Positions 9,759 through 18,783 of a stretch of 64,000 bases of DNA are shown here, in pieces. Position 1 is the first letter of the stretch, and the number at the start of each line of letters is the position of its first letter. The position numbers and the translations under genes are program-made. Under the pieces are notes generated by a model that saw only the letters and a list, made by a program, of their open reading frames with translations, did no database searches and was not told the origin of the DNA. Location of the stretch: positions 1 through 64,000 of the forward strand of contig CAITLU010000041.1 of the NCBI GenBank assembly GCA_903893315.1. Direction: 5' to 3'. The DNA comes from an uncultured bacterium. GTDB taxonomy: Bacteria > Desulfobacterota > Binatia > UBA1149 > CAITLU01.

Positions 9759-11024
9759 ATGGAAAACCTAGTGGATCTCATCGGCCTTGACGTGCCGGAA
9801 TTCGAGCGGCGGATGCGGTTCTTCGAGTTCGCCGACGAAGATCGGGTACGACTGGCGGAGATATCCGAGTTCGTCGAGGAAATCGCCGACGAGATGGTCG
9901 ACCGCTTCTACGACCGCGTGCTGGCCTTCCCGGAAACCGCACGTTTTCTCCAGGAACCGCAACTGATCGAACACCTCAAATTCGTCCAGCGCGCCCACTT
10001 CATACAACTCTGTACCGGCCCCTACGAAGTCTCGTACTTCGAAAGCAGGCTGCGCGTGGGTGTGTCCCACGCCCGCATCGGACTCTCGCCGCAGTGGTAC
10101 CTGGGAGCCTACCTGATCCAGATGCGACTGGTGGCCCACAGACTTTTTCAGCGATACGGCACCGAGCCTGCCCGCGTCGAGAGCTACCTTGGGTCGCTGT
10201 GGAAGATCGTCGCGCTCGACATCGCGTTGGCCACCGACGCCTACATCTACGGCGGCTACGTCGATCGTTCGGCGGCCGAAGTCCACGCCTACGAAGCCGA
10301 ACGCGCCCGCGAGGCGCTCGAAGCCAAACAAGGGGAAGAAGAAAAACGGCAGGAACTCCTGAGCATGGTGGTTCACGACATCCGCAGTCCCGTCACCGCC
10401 ATGATCGCCACCGCGCGTGCCGGGCTGCGACGTTTTCGCGATCGCGGCGAACCGCCCGGCAAACAGTTCGACCTGATCGAATCGAGCGGACAGAACGTGC
10501 TGCACATCATCGACAACATCGTCACGCACGCGCGTGCACCGGGCGGCGACCTTCCGCTGGCACCCGAGCCCTTCAACGTCTCCGATCTGGTACGAGAGTG
10601 TGTCGATCAACTGCTGCCTTTCGCCCAACAAACCGCGCATACGCTGACCGCCCGCGACCTCGAGGATCTTCCGGCCAAGCGCCTCGACCGGGTTCTGGTA
10701 CGACGCGTCGTCTCCAACCTGCTGGTCAACGCCTGTCGCCATACACCGGCCGGTGGCCACATCGTAGTCTCCTCCTCGATACCAGAAGCGGGCCAGTGCC
10801 GCATTACCGTCACCGACGACGGTCCCGGGTTACCGCCCCAGGTGCAAACATCAATATTCGGCGACGGTCCTCTCCCGACCCGCAAAGCCGGCGCAGCCTA
10901 CGTGGACAGCGGTCTGGGACTGCCGTTTTGCCGCCTTGCCTGTCAGCGCATGGGCGGTTCGATATCGATCGAACCTACCGGAGAGAGAGGAACCCGTTTC
11001 GTCGTAACGCTGCCTACCGATTGA
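9759..11024 (+). CDS. Globin-coupled sensor histidine kinase
   Basis: Soluble kinase of 421 residues that should sense O2, NO or redox through haem. Residues 20-165 form a sensor globin of the globin-coupled type. The signature is VGVSHARIGLSPQWYLGAY, in which H104 is the expected proximal haem ligand. A charged coiled-coil linker (about 172-200) leads to a HisKA-like helix with H206 in SMVVHDIRSPVTA. A HATPase domain follows (NLLVNACRHTP, TDDGPGLPP, DSGLGLPFCRLA). There is no membrane segment. ATG 9759 was chosen over an upstream GTG at 9738 because the globin family starts near here. The shared divergent promoter region with a sigma54 regulator suggests a two-component pair. Confidence 0.88.
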   Translation: MENLVDLIGLDVPEFERRMRFFEFADEDRVRLAEISEFVEEIADEMVDRFYDRVLAFPETARFLQEPQLIEHLKFVQRAHFIQLCTGPYEVSYFESRLRVGVSHARIGLSPQWYLGAYLIQMRLVAHRLFQRYGTEPARVESYLGSLWKIVALDIALATDAYIYGGYVDRSAAEVHAYEAERAREALEAKQGEEEKRQELLSMVVHDIRSPVTAMIATARAGLRRFRDRGEPPGKQFDLIESSGQNVLHIIDNIVTHARAPGGDLPLAPEPFNVSDLVRECVDQLLPFAQQTAHTLTARDLEDLPAKRLDRVLVRRVVSNLLVNACRHTPAGGHIVVSSSIPEAGQCRITVTDDGPGLPPQVQTSIFGDGPLPTRKAGAAYVDSGLGLPFCRLACQRMGGSISIEPTGERGTRFVVTLPTD

Positions 11025-11180
11025 CGACAGACTCCGGCCCGCAAGAGACGCGCAAATGGCCACCCCCACCTCATCGAAACCCGCCCCCGGGCTGTGAAGT
11101 ACCGAACAACGACGTTGTTCCATCAAACGTATCGCTGCCGCTGCAGTCCGGTATCGGAAGCGACACCGGACGTGGCCTGC

Positions 11181-11549
11181 TCACCCGAAGATCAGCTTGC
11201 CGGAACCGGCTTCCTGCGGAGTTATGATCCGGTTGGCGGACTGACGCCGCATCTCACGCGCTTCCTCTATCATGCGATCGACGCCCGCCTGGATCGCGGT
11301 CGGGAACTTTTCGATCGCCTCGGCAAGAGTCGCGGCTTCGACAGGTGCGTGCACCGGCACGAGACCTTGAGGCGTCAAGATCTGGGTTTCGGCCGTGAAC
11401 AGCATCGGCCTGCTGGGATCGACGCTGCCGTCCACCGTCACCGGAACCAGACGGCGGATCGAGGCCACACGCAGGTCCGAGTACACCTCTTCACGGTAGA
11501 GATTGGTGGTGTCCACCTTAAGGTCATCGAGCTTGATCGGATCGCTCAC
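11181..11549 (-). CDS. Conserved hypothetical cytoplasmic protein
   Basis: Protein of 122 residues starting at GTG, with GGGAG about 9 bp upstream. No signal peptide or membrane segment is visible. It has the alternating pattern of a small beta-rich domain (LYREEVYSDLRVASIRRLVP, then TETQILTPQGLVPVHAP, using the frame shown) followed by a long amphipathic helix from about residue 75 to 110. It resembles uncharacterised deltaproteobacterial cytoplasmic proteins with an LYREE..TDL..A.IR.L.P motif, but I cannot name a function. It is separated by 162 bp from the next gene upstream and is probably its own transcript. Confidence 0.65.
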   Translation of the reverse strand: MSDPIKLDDLKVDTTNLYREEVYSDLRVASIRRLVPVTVDGSVDPSRPMLFTAETQILTPQGLVPVHAPVEAATLAEAIEKFPTAIQAGVDRMIEEAREMRRQSANRIITPQEAGSGKLIFG

Positions 11550-11711
11550 TTCGCATTCTCCCGAGACGGCACCTGAAGCACCATCAGCAGGCTCAGGGGT
11601 AGGACATGCAGGAAGCCGAGTCGAGCCGCCGCGACCGGCCAGGCCTCAACCGCGCCACCCGAACAAAACACTCGTGTCCCTTTCAAGGGAAATCGCGACG
11701 GGGTTTCGGGA

Positions 11712-12224
11712 CTACTCGCCGGGAGGGCCGGCGTTGCGCAACGGAACGTGCAGCCGCGGCCGCGGCGTGGGCTGCATTTCCTTGAACACCGCGCGGTACA
11801 TGCGATTGAAACGCCGCGCCTCCCAGAGGTCGAAATTCATCATTTCGCCGTAGGTCAGGTGACGTCTGCGATCCCAGCTCATGTGCCAGCCGCCGTCCAC
11901 GCTTACCACCACCGGAGAATCGATCTCCGTGTACTGGTCGGCGGTGATGTCGATGTAGTGCTGATCGACGGACAGCCAGACGTGGGACTGCCAGAAGCTT
12001 CCCGTCGTGCCTCCCCTCTCGGCGTGGACGAAGGTCACCAGCGGCACCTGGAGTTCGGTGACGAGAAAACGAGCCAGAAGTTGTGAACTCTGCTTACAGC
12101 AGCCGACCGGGAAACGGCTCATGACGCGCTCGCGACGACGCAAGTTGCTGCGCTCGATCGCGCGGCGGAACTCGAGGGCCACCAGGGCCAGGTCTTGCGT
12201 AGTCAACAGGTTACGTCGTCGCAT
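11712..12224 (-). CDS. Putative transglutaminase-like / papain-fold protein
   Basis: A 170-residue protein with no signal peptide. It contains a Cys-His-Asp arrangement typical of papain-like or transglutaminase-like folds: RFPVGCCKQSSQLLARFL, then QSHVWLSVDQHYIDITADQY. The conserved Cys sits at the start of a helix, the His in an S-H-V-W-L strand, and the Asp in DITADQ. Proteins with this pattern occur scattered in proteobacteria without experimental function. Catalysis is inferred only from the motif; a structural role in toxin/effector-like systems or peptide processing cannot be excluded. It stands alone between an unknown gene and a 595-bp gap. Confidence 0.6.
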   Translation of the reverse strand: MRRRNLLTTQDLALVALEFRRAIERSNLRRRERVMSRFPVGCCKQSSQLLARFLVTELQVPLVTFVHAERGGTTGSFWQSHVWLSVDQHYIDITADQYTEIDSPVVVSVDGGWHMSWDRRRHLTYGEMMNFDLWEARRFNRMYRAVFKEMQPTPRPRLHVPLRNAGPPGE

Positions 12225-12819
12225 CTATCGTCTCGTCCACTCCGGAGGCCTGCCGCCGGAGTGCCACACCGCGGCGGCCGCACGGTGCGGTCCCGGCTTG
12301 TACAAGGTCCGCAGGCGTTAGGCCACAGCCGAAGCGAAGAATCCGATTCTTGGGAAGTGCACGCGTCGAACTTCTCAGGCCTGCCATCCCTGACAACCCC
12401 GATACCGCGACCTCGAGATGCTCTGCGCGCACGCCGTCCGCGAGCATTTGCCGCAAAAACGGTGCGTTTTCCAAACTCACACCAAGACCCCGCTCACACC
12501 CTGGCACAGCCGTTGCTCCTCTTCGGTTCCAACAAGACTTATCGCTTCCCTCGAACACACAGTCTAGCCCGGCAACAATTGCCGGGCTGGGGGTCCGCGT
12601 CGCAAATGGGAACGCGGCGGCGGCGCGGACCCTCACTTCTCTCCCGATCTCACAGACCTGAAATATTCCCGGCAAGGCGCCCTTGTCGGCCCCGTCGTCG
12701 CGCCGACGTGGAGACCGCCGGATGCGTGTGCCAGAGTCGCGGCCCGAGGGGCGGCCGCGACGTGGCCGCGCATTTCGCCCACGTCCGACCGCCGGAAACT
12801 TTCCAGGGACGCAACGCTG
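12225..12819. other. 595-bp intergenic region with two palindromes
   Basis: No ORF here has convincing codon pattern or a start signal. Two inverted repeats stand out: AAGAATC-C-GATTCTT at 12337-12351, and a perfect 10-bp stem with a 3-nt loop at 12566-12588. The leader and promoter of ispH must lie toward the right end. I saw no tRNA-like cloverleaf. Confidence 0.5.
12566..12588. repeat. Perfect 23-bp inverted repeat
   Basis: AGCCCGGCAA, loop CAA, TTGCCGGGCT: ten perfect base pairs. It lies about 230 bp before the ispH start and is not followed by a T-tract, so it may be a terminator for an unseen small transcript or a protein-binding palindrome. Function is unknown. Confidence 0.6.
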
Positions 12820-13809
12820 TTGAGCACGCAAGACGAACCGCAAGAAGACCAGGCATCCAAGAGCGTACTGGTCGCCAGCCCTCGCGGCTTTTGCGCAGGG
12901 GTTTCCTACGCGATCGAGATCGTCGACCTGGTTCTCGACCACTACGGGCCTCCCGTCTACGTCCGCCACGAGATCGTCCACAACCGCCACGTCTGCGATC
13001 GCCTGAGGGCCCGCGGGGCGGTGTTCGTCGACGACCTCACGGAAGTTCCCACCGGCAGCCTGCTGATCTACTCGGCCCACGGCGTATCTCCGGCGGTGCG
13101 CAACTCGGCCGCCGAGCGCGGTCTGCGCGTGATCGACGCCACCTGTCCGTTGGTGACCAAGGTGCACCTGGAGGCCCTGCACTTTGCGCGTCAGGACTAC
13201 CAGATCCTGCTGATCGGCCACCGCGGCCACGTCGAGGTCGAAGGCACCCTCGGCCACGCCCCCGACCGCATGCACCTGGTGGAAACCGCCGAGGACGTCG
13301 AGAAACTCGAACTGCCGACCAGCGAGCGCGTTGCCGTGGTCACCCAGACCACGCTGTCGGTCGATGACACCCGCGACGTGATCAGCGCCATCCGGCGCCG
13401 CTTTCCTGCGGCCCGCACCCCGGGCAAGGACGACATCTGTTACGCCACCCAGAACCGCCAGACCGCGGTCAAGGAGCTCGCGAAAACCAGCGAACTGGTA
13501 CTCGTGATCGGTTCGCCCACCTCGAGCAACGCCAACCGTCTCGTCGAAGTGGCCAGGAACAGCGGCGCCGATGCCCGCCTCATCGAGTGCGCCGACGACA
13601 TAAATCCCGACTGGCTCGCGGGACGTTCCTCCGTGGGACTGACGGCCGGAGCCTCCACCCCCGAGTCGCTGGTCCAGGAGACCATCGAGCGGCTGCGCCG
13701 GCTCGGCTGCACGCGGGTGAGCAATCTGGAAACCGCGCGCGAGAACGTCACCTTCGCGCTCCCGCCGGAGTTGCGCGACAAGAAAGTATCGGCCGCGCGC
13801 ATCTGCTAG
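12820..13809 (+). CDS. ispH: 4-hydroxy-3-methylbut-2-enyl diphosphate reductase
   Basis: Final enzyme of the MEP isoprenoid pathway: an iron-sulfur enzyme that reduces HMBPP to IPP and DMAPP. At 329 residues it has the usual length. The three cluster cysteines are present: C25 in SPRGFCAGV, C109 in DATCPLV, C207 in DDICYATQNRQ. The GHxxHxEVEGT segment supplies E139, the proton donor, and the C-terminal SxTAGASTPE signature is present as LTAGASTPESLV. Translation appears to start at TTG, with AGGGA about 10 bp upstream, because no in-frame ATG precedes the conserved N-terminal strand. It is monocistronic as far as can be seen. Function is highly secure. Confidence 0.96.
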   Translation: MSTQDEPQEDQASKSVLVASPRGFCAGVSYAIEIVDLVLDHYGPPVYVRHEIVHNRHVCDRLRARGAVFVDDLTEVPTGSLLIYSAHGVSPAVRNSAAERGLRVIDATCPLVTKVHLEALHFARQDYQILLIGHRGHVEVEGTLGHAPDRMHLVETAEDVEKLELPTSERVAVVTQTTLSVDDTRDVISAIRRRFPAARTPGKDDICYATQNRQTAVKELAKTSELVLVIGSPTSSNANRLVEVARNSGADARLIECADDINPDWLAGRSSVGLTAGASTPESLVQETIERLRRLGCTRVSNLETARENVTFALPPELRDKKVSAARIC

Positions 13810-13966
13810 CTCACGACCCGCTCGAGGAGCGGCCGAGGAAGATGAGCCGCCAAGAACCAGGAATCGCACTTTCCAAGCGGCGCCGTCGCAACTCGCGGCG
13901 TGGATGTGCCGGGACTACAATCCGCGCCCGAATAGAGCTGTTGCCGGATCGGAGAAAGACCAAATC

Positions 13967-14983
13967 ATGAAACGCAGACGCCTCGGTCAAAGCGGCCTCG
14001 TAGTTTCCGAAATCTGTATCGGCACCATGACCTTCGGGGTTCAGGCCGACCAGGCCCAGAGCCACGCCATACTCGACCGGGCCTTCGACGCCGGCGTCAA
14101 TTTTCTCGATGTCGCGGAAATCTATCCGGTGCCGCCGTCGCCGGAATACGCAGGCCGCAGCGAAGAAATCGTCGGCAGCTGGCTCCGCGGCCGCTCACGC
14201 GATTCGGTAATCGTCGCAACCAAGGTGGCGGGCCCGAGCGGCGGTTGGTTCCAGGCGCCGGTGCGTTCGGGCAACACCAGCCTCGACCGCCACTCGATCG
14301 AACGCGCGGTCGACGCCAGCCTGCGGCGCCTCGGCACCGACTACATCGACCTCTACCAGACCCACTGGCCCGACCCCGACCTTCCGTACGAGGAAACGAT
14401 GGAAGGCCTCGACGCGGTCGTGCGCGCGGGTAAGGTGCGAGCGGTAGGGTGCAGCAACGAAACCGCCTGGGGCCTGATGAAGAGCCTCGGCGTATCGGAG
14501 ATGTGTGGCCTGGTCCGCACGCAAACCATCCAGAACAACTTCAGCCTGATGCACCGCCGTTTCGAAGATGAACTGTCGCGCGTGTGCAAGCGTGAGAAGG
14601 TCAGCCTTCTTCCTTTCAGTCCGCTGGGCGGCGGCGTGCTCTCCGGCAAGTATCGCAACGGCCAGTGGCCCGAAGGCGCGCGCTTCTCCAACTACCGGCA
14701 CAACACCGCCCGCGGCGCGCAGATGGTCGGACGCTTCGTCAATGACCGCACCGGCGCGACCTTCGAGCGCATGGCCGAGATCGCTCAGAAGGAAGGAATG
14801 ACGCCGTCCACCTTTGCGATTGCGTGGACCCTGACCCGCGACTTCGTCGGCTCGACCATCATCGGCGCGACCGGAGCGGAACAGCTCACCGACACGCTCG
14901 CCGCCGCCACGGTCAAGCTCTCCGAGGACGCGATCGCAGCGGTGGACAAGATCAGCAGCGACATTCGCTATCCGATGGAATAA
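13967..14983 (+). CDS. Aldo/keto reductase (Tas-like)
   Basis: NADPH-dependent oxidoreductase of 338 residues with the (beta/alpha)8 fold of the AKR family. The start at ATG 13967 has GGAGAAAG upstream and begins directly with MKRRRLGQSGLVVSEICIG, the usual first strand. The catalytic tetrad is visible: D and Y in FLDVAEIYPVPP, K in VATKVAGP, H in LYQTHWPDPD. The substrate-binding and cofactor segments GCSNETAWG and LLPFSPLGGGVLSGKY match Tas-like members. Physiological substrate is unknown. The D-Ala-D-Ala carboxypeptidase gene follows 72 bp downstream on the same strand. Confidence 0.92.
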   Translation: MKRRRLGQSGLVVSEICIGTMTFGVQADQAQSHAILDRAFDAGVNFLDVAEIYPVPPSPEYAGRSEEIVGSWLRGRSRDSVIVATKVAGPSGGWFQAPVRSGNTSLDRHSIERAVDASLRRLGTDYIDLYQTHWPDPDLPYEETMEGLDAVVRAGKVRAVGCSNETAWGLMKSLGVSEMCGLVRTQTIQNNFSLMHRRFEDELSRVCKREKVSLLPFSPLGGGVLSGKYRNGQWPEGARFSNYRHNTARGAQMVGRFVNDRTGATFERMAEIAQKEGMTPSTFAIAWTLTRDFVGSTIIGATGAEQLTDTLAAATVKLSEDAIAAVDKISSDIRYPME

Positions 14984-15055
14984 GTGGGACCAGAACGCGA
15001 CTTGATGGTGATGGCAGCTCAGCAACCCGAAGAAGCGCCCGGGAGGAAAGCAGCA

Positions 15056-16531
15056 ATGAAGGCATCTGCAGCAGTCTTCGCTCTGGCGCTCCTGCTCGCG
15101 GCTCGAGTCGCCGGCGCCGCGGTGCCCGGCGCCAATGCCGGCAAGTACGCCGCGGTCGTACTCGACAGCGACAACGGCGTCGTCCTCTACGAGCGCAACG
15201 CCGACTTCTCGCGCTACCCGGCCTCGCTCACCAAGATGATGACCCTCTACCTCGCCTTCGATGCGCTGAAGGCGGGACGGATCAAACTGACCGACATGCT
15301 GCCTGTGTCGGAACACGCGGCAACGCGCGATCCTTCACGCCTCGGCCTGACTCCCGGCAGCACCCTCAAACTCGAGGACGCGATCGAGGCGATGACGACC
15401 AAGTCGGCCAACGACGCCGCCTGCGTCGTTGCCGAGGCTGTGGCCAGAGGCAGCGAAAGCCGTTTCGCCGAAATGATGACGGCGAAAGCCCGCGACCTCG
15501 GGATGAAACATTCGAACTTCCGCAACGCTTCGGGACTGCCCGAAAGCGGGCACGTCAGCAGCGCGCTCGATCTGGCGATCCTGGCCCATGCGCTGGTGCG
15601 GGACTTTCCCGAGCAGTACCACTTCTTCTCGGTTGCTCATTTCGACTTCGAGGGTAAGCGCTACCCCAGCCAGAACCGTTTCCTTCGCACCTATCCCGGC
15701 GCCGACGGACTCAAGACCGGCTACGTCGATTCGTCGGGACACAACCTGGCAGCTTCGGCCGTGCGCGGCGGCAAGCGTCTGATCGCGATAGTGCTAGGCG
15801 GCGACACGGCACGCTGGACACGCGAGTACGCATCGCAACTTCTCGACATCGCCTACACCGGCATCGACCCGAAACTCGTCGTGGTTGCGAGCGTCCCGAG
15901 CCCGAGCGCAAGCGCGGCCGCGGCCGGCAGCGCTCCTGCCGAGCCTGCCGAGGAAGCCGCAGCAGTTCCGGCCACGCCTGTGGCAGCGACGACTACCGCT
16001 ACCACCGCAACCGCAACGGCGGCAGCAGCAGTGACAGTGACAGTGACGACGACAACGACAACGGCGGCGGCGACGGCGACGAAGCGAGCGAGCACGGTCG
16101 CCGGACAAGTTCCCTCTGCGTCACACTCGGTGGTAACCGCGAGCCTGCTCGCGGCAACAGCAAAAGGAACAGCAAAAGGAACAGCAACGACAACGCCAAA
16201 GGCTGCGAACGATGCGGCCAGGACGGCCAGGCCATCCGCAAACGGAACTCAGAAATCCGCCGCGATGCACGCCGCAGCGTGGTCGGTGCAGGTGGGGCTC
16301 TACCACGACCGGGAAGTGGCCGAGAAACGCGGCCGTGAAGCACGCGAACGCGTGCCGAGTCCTCTCGGCACGGCGCCGCTGATGATAGCCAGCTACGGCG
16401 CCGACGTGAGCCCGAGTTTCGGCGGACTCACCGAATCCGACGCCCGTCAGGCCTGCACGCAACTCCAGCGCGCGAGCCTGCCCTGCGTGGTGGTTCCTCC
16501 TGGCCGCTCGTTGATCGTCGCCACCAACTGA
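15056..16531 (+). CDS. D-alanyl-D-alanine carboxypeptidase with C-terminal SPOR domain
   Basis: Periplasmic penicillin-binding protein (peptidase S11) of 491 residues that trims the terminal D-Ala of peptidoglycan stem peptides. Start ATG 15056 has GGGAGG 9 bp upstream and a signal peptide ending near VAGAA. Catalytic motifs are all present: SLTK (nucleophile serine), SAN, and LKTG. The region around residues 285-400 is a long Ala/Thr-rich linker encoded by simple GAC/ACG-like repeats. The last about 80 residues (AAWSVQVGLYHDREVAEKRG to the end) form a SPOR domain, which binds denuded glycan strands and directs proteins to the septum. A septal role is therefore likely. Its stop codon directly abuts the stop of the convergent hydrolase gene. 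Confidence 0.93.
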   Translation: MKASAAVFALALLLAARVAGAAVPGANAGKYAAVVLDSDNGVVLYERNADFSRYPASLTKMMTLYLAFDALKAGRIKLTDMLPVSEHAATRDPSRLGLTPGSTLKLEDAIEAMTTKSANDAACVVAEAVARGSESRFAEMMTAKARDLGMKHSNFRNASGLPESGHVSSALDLAILAHALVRDFPEQYHFFSVAHFDFEGKRYPSQNRFLRTYPGADGLKTGYVDSSGHNLAASAVRGGKRLIAIVLGGDTARWTREYASQLLDIAYTGIDPKLVVVASVPSPSASAAAAGSAPAEPAEEAAAVPATPVAATTTATTATATAAAAVTVTVTTTTTTAAATATKRASTVAGQVPSASHSVVTASLLAATAKGTAKGTATTTPKAANDAARTARPSANGTQKSAAMHAAAWSVQVGLYHDREVAEKRGREARERVPSPLGTAPLMIASYGADVSPSFGGLTESDARQACTQLQRASLPCVVVPPGRSLIVATN

Positions 16532-17701
16532 TCAACCGACGCAGGCGTAGACCGCGTCGATCAGCGCCTTGGCGCGCGGGTCGAGCAGGATGTAAGGACC
16601 CATCCTGTTCATCACGTAGCCGAAGCCGACGCGCGCCTTCGGATCCGCGAACCCTACCGAACCGCCCGCGCCCGGATGTCCGAAAGCCCCGTCGTTAGGA
16701 CCGAACGCTGCGCCCGGATGCGAGAGCATGAAACCAAGCCCCAGACGCGTGTTCACCTGCAGCACGAGGTCCGGGCCATAGCACTGCTCCGTGGCCGCAC
16801 GACGCGCAGCCTCGGGACCGAGTACGTGCACTCCGTCCAGATCACCTCCGCTCGCGATCGCGCCGTAGAGACGCGCCAGCGAGCGAGCGCTCGTGTGACC
16901 GTTGGCGCCGGGGATCTCGGCGCCGCGCCACTCCCTGGTGTTGACGATTCCCGGCATCATCAGGCTGGGAGGATTGATGAACGCCAGCGCGGTGACCGAA
17001 GTCGGATCCTTCATCACCAATTCGAGAAGGCTCGGCTCTCCCTTCACATGCACCATCGGCGGCGGCGTGAGGCTGGCGCAACGCGCGTCCTCGCTCGGCG
17101 GCAGGCCGATCCAGAAGTCGAGCCCCAAAGGCCCGGCCAACTCGTCGCGGACATAGGCGCCGACCGATTTGCCCGTGATGCGCCGGATCACCTCGCCGAC
17201 CAACCATCCGTAGGTGACGGCCTGATAACCATGCCTCGTGCCGGGTTCCCACCACGGCGTCTGCGCCGCCAGTGCGGACGTCATCGCATTCCAATCGTAG
17301 AGAGCCTCGGCGGGAAGCGCCGCGCTCACCGCCGCCAGAGCGCAGCGATGATCGAGCAACCAGCGCACCGGAATCCTGTCCTTGCCGGCCTGGGCAAACT
17401 CCGGCCAGTAGCGGGCCACGGGCGCGTCGAGATCGAGGCGCCCCTCTTCGACCAGACGGTGCGCGCATATCGCAACCACGCCCTTGGTCGTCGAGTAGAC
17501 GTTGGCGATCGTGTCGCGCTGCCACGGACGCTTGCCCTCGTCGTCGGCGTGACCGGCCCACAAGTCGATCAGCGACTCGCCGTCGACGGTGACGGCGAGT
17601 GCAGCGCCGTCTTCTTCACCGCGTGCGAAGCTGGCCGCAAGCGCGTCTTTCACCTTGCCGAAGCGCGCCGCGCATTGCCCTTGAATCTCGATCGTCGACA
17701 T
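16532..17701 (-). CDS. Serine hydrolase, beta-lactamase / EstB-like
   Basis: Protein of 389 residues in the class C beta-lactamase-related family, which includes esterases and D-aminopeptidases. ATG 17701 follows GAGAGGAA by about 9 bp; longer in-frame extensions lack a start signal. The nucleophile motif STTK appears in ANVYSTTKGVVAICAHRLVE, and a tyrosine motif in YQAVTYGWLVGEV. The C-terminal part has GHPGAGGSVGFADP, replacing the KTG box as in EstB-type esterases. No signal peptide is seen, which argues for a cytoplasmic esterase or lipase rather than an antibiotic-resistance enzyme. It is divergent from the crotonase gene downstream. Confidence 0.88.
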   Translation of the reverse strand: MSTIEIQGQCAARFGKVKDALAASFARGEEDGAALAVTVDGESLIDLWAGHADDEGKRPWQRDTIANVYSTTKGVVAICAHRLVEEGRLDLDAPVARYWPEFAQAGKDRIPVRWLLDHRCALAAVSAALPAEALYDWNAMTSALAAQTPWWEPGTRHGYQAVTYGWLVGEVIRRITGKSVGAYVRDELAGPLGLDFWIGLPPSEDARCASLTPPPMVHVKGEPSLLELVMKDPTSVTALAFINPPSLMMPGIVNTREWRGAEIPGANGHTSARSLARLYGAIASGGDLDGVHVLGPEAARRAATEQCYGPDLVLQVNTRLGLGFMLSHPGAAFGPNDGAFGHPGAGGSVGFADPKARVGFGYVMNRMGPYILLDPRAKALIDAVYACVG

Positions 17702-17925
17702 ACGCTTGGTTCCTCTCGTCACGCCGTCCCGGGCTGCCGGTTCCGCGGCGCCAGACCATGGCCCCGCCGTGACCGCGAGGCAAGCGCCCGCAAGCGCCGG
17801 CGTGTGACGCGACGCCAGACTTTGAGCCCGGCGCCGACTCGGCGGCACTCGGATCGACGGCCGGTTTCCCATCTGACGACTTCCGTGTAGAAGCGGGGCC
17901 GCGATAACGCGCAGGAGACCAACCG

Positions 17926-18732
17926 ATGTCCGACAGAGTCACGGTCACGATGCACGGCCCGGTCGCCGATGTGAGACTGGCCCGCCCCGACAAACTCAAC
18001 GCGCTGGATGTGGCGATGTTCGACGCCCTCGTCGATGCTGGCCGCAGCATCGGCGCCGATCCCGGCGTGCGCGCCGTCGTCTTGTCCGGAGAAGGACGCG
18101 CTTTCTGCGCCGGCCTGGATTTCGCCAGCTTCCTTGAGATGGGCGACACCACGCAGCCGCGCCGCAGCCTCTTCGACCGCGACGCGAGCAGCCCCGCCAA
18201 CCTGGCCCAGTTGGCCGGTTACGTGTGGAAGGAACTCCCGATGCCGGTCATCGTCGCAATTCACGGCGTGTGCTACGGCGGCGGCCTTCAGATCGCCGCC
18301 GGCGGTGACATCCGCATCGTCCATCCCGACGCCAGGCTCTCGGTGCGTGAAATGGTGTGGGGCCTGATCCCCGACATGAGCGGCACGCGCACGCTGCGTC
18401 ACCTGCTGCGCCAGGACGTGCTGAAGGAACTCACCTACACCGCACGCGTCGTCAGCGGCACCGAGGCGCTCACTCTCGGCCTGGCCACGCGCTGCGAAGC
18501 CGACCCTTACGCGGCCGCGACCGCACTGGCCGAAGAGATCGCCGCCAAGTCGCCGCACGCTATCCGCGCGGCCAAGACGCTGCTGGAAATGGCCTACCTG
18601 ATCGACGACGAACACGAAGGCCTCACGCTCGAAGAGGACTTGCAGCGCACGCTGATCGGCAGCCCCAATCAGCTCGAGGCCGTGCAGGCCAACATGGACA
18701 AGCGCGCGCCGGTGTTCGCCGACCCCGAGTAG
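17926..18732 (+). CDS. Enoyl-CoA hydratase/isomerase (crotonase) family protein
   Basis: Crotonase-fold enzyme of 268 residues, probably acting on an acyl-CoA double bond. GGAG precedes ATG 17926 by about 10 bp. The N-terminal strand ADVRLARPDKLNALD and the first oxyanion-hole segment GRAFCAGLDFASF are typical, as is the second, HGVCYGGGLQIAAGGD. The catalytic region REMVWGLIPDMSGTRTL supplies a glutamate-poor but isomerase-like active site, so hydratase versus isomerase activity cannot be decided. It is followed by the NUDIX gene 51 bp downstream, possibly co-transcribed. Confidence 0.88.
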   Translation: MSDRVTVTMHGPVADVRLARPDKLNALDVAMFDALVDAGRSIGADPGVRAVVLSGEGRAFCAGLDFASFLEMGDTTQPRRSLFDRDASSPANLAQLAGYVWKELPMPVIVAIHGVCYGGGLQIAAGGDIRIVHPDARLSVREMVWGLIPDMSGTRTLRHLLRQDVLKELTYTARVVSGTEALTLGLATRCEADPYAAATALAEEIAAKSPHAIRAAKTLLEMAYLIDDEHEGLTLEEDLQRTLIGSPNQLEAVQANMDKRAPVFADPE

Positions 18733-18783
18733 GCGACGCCGCCGCTGCGCTGACACGGCGATCAACTGCGCGCCGGCAAGCCG

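Noticed and set aside
12211-13869. 552-codon open frame on the minus strand across ispH
   Set aside because: It is antisense to a secure ispH gene, is low-complexity in Arg/Gly/Val and has no domain; GC-rich codon positions create such shadows.
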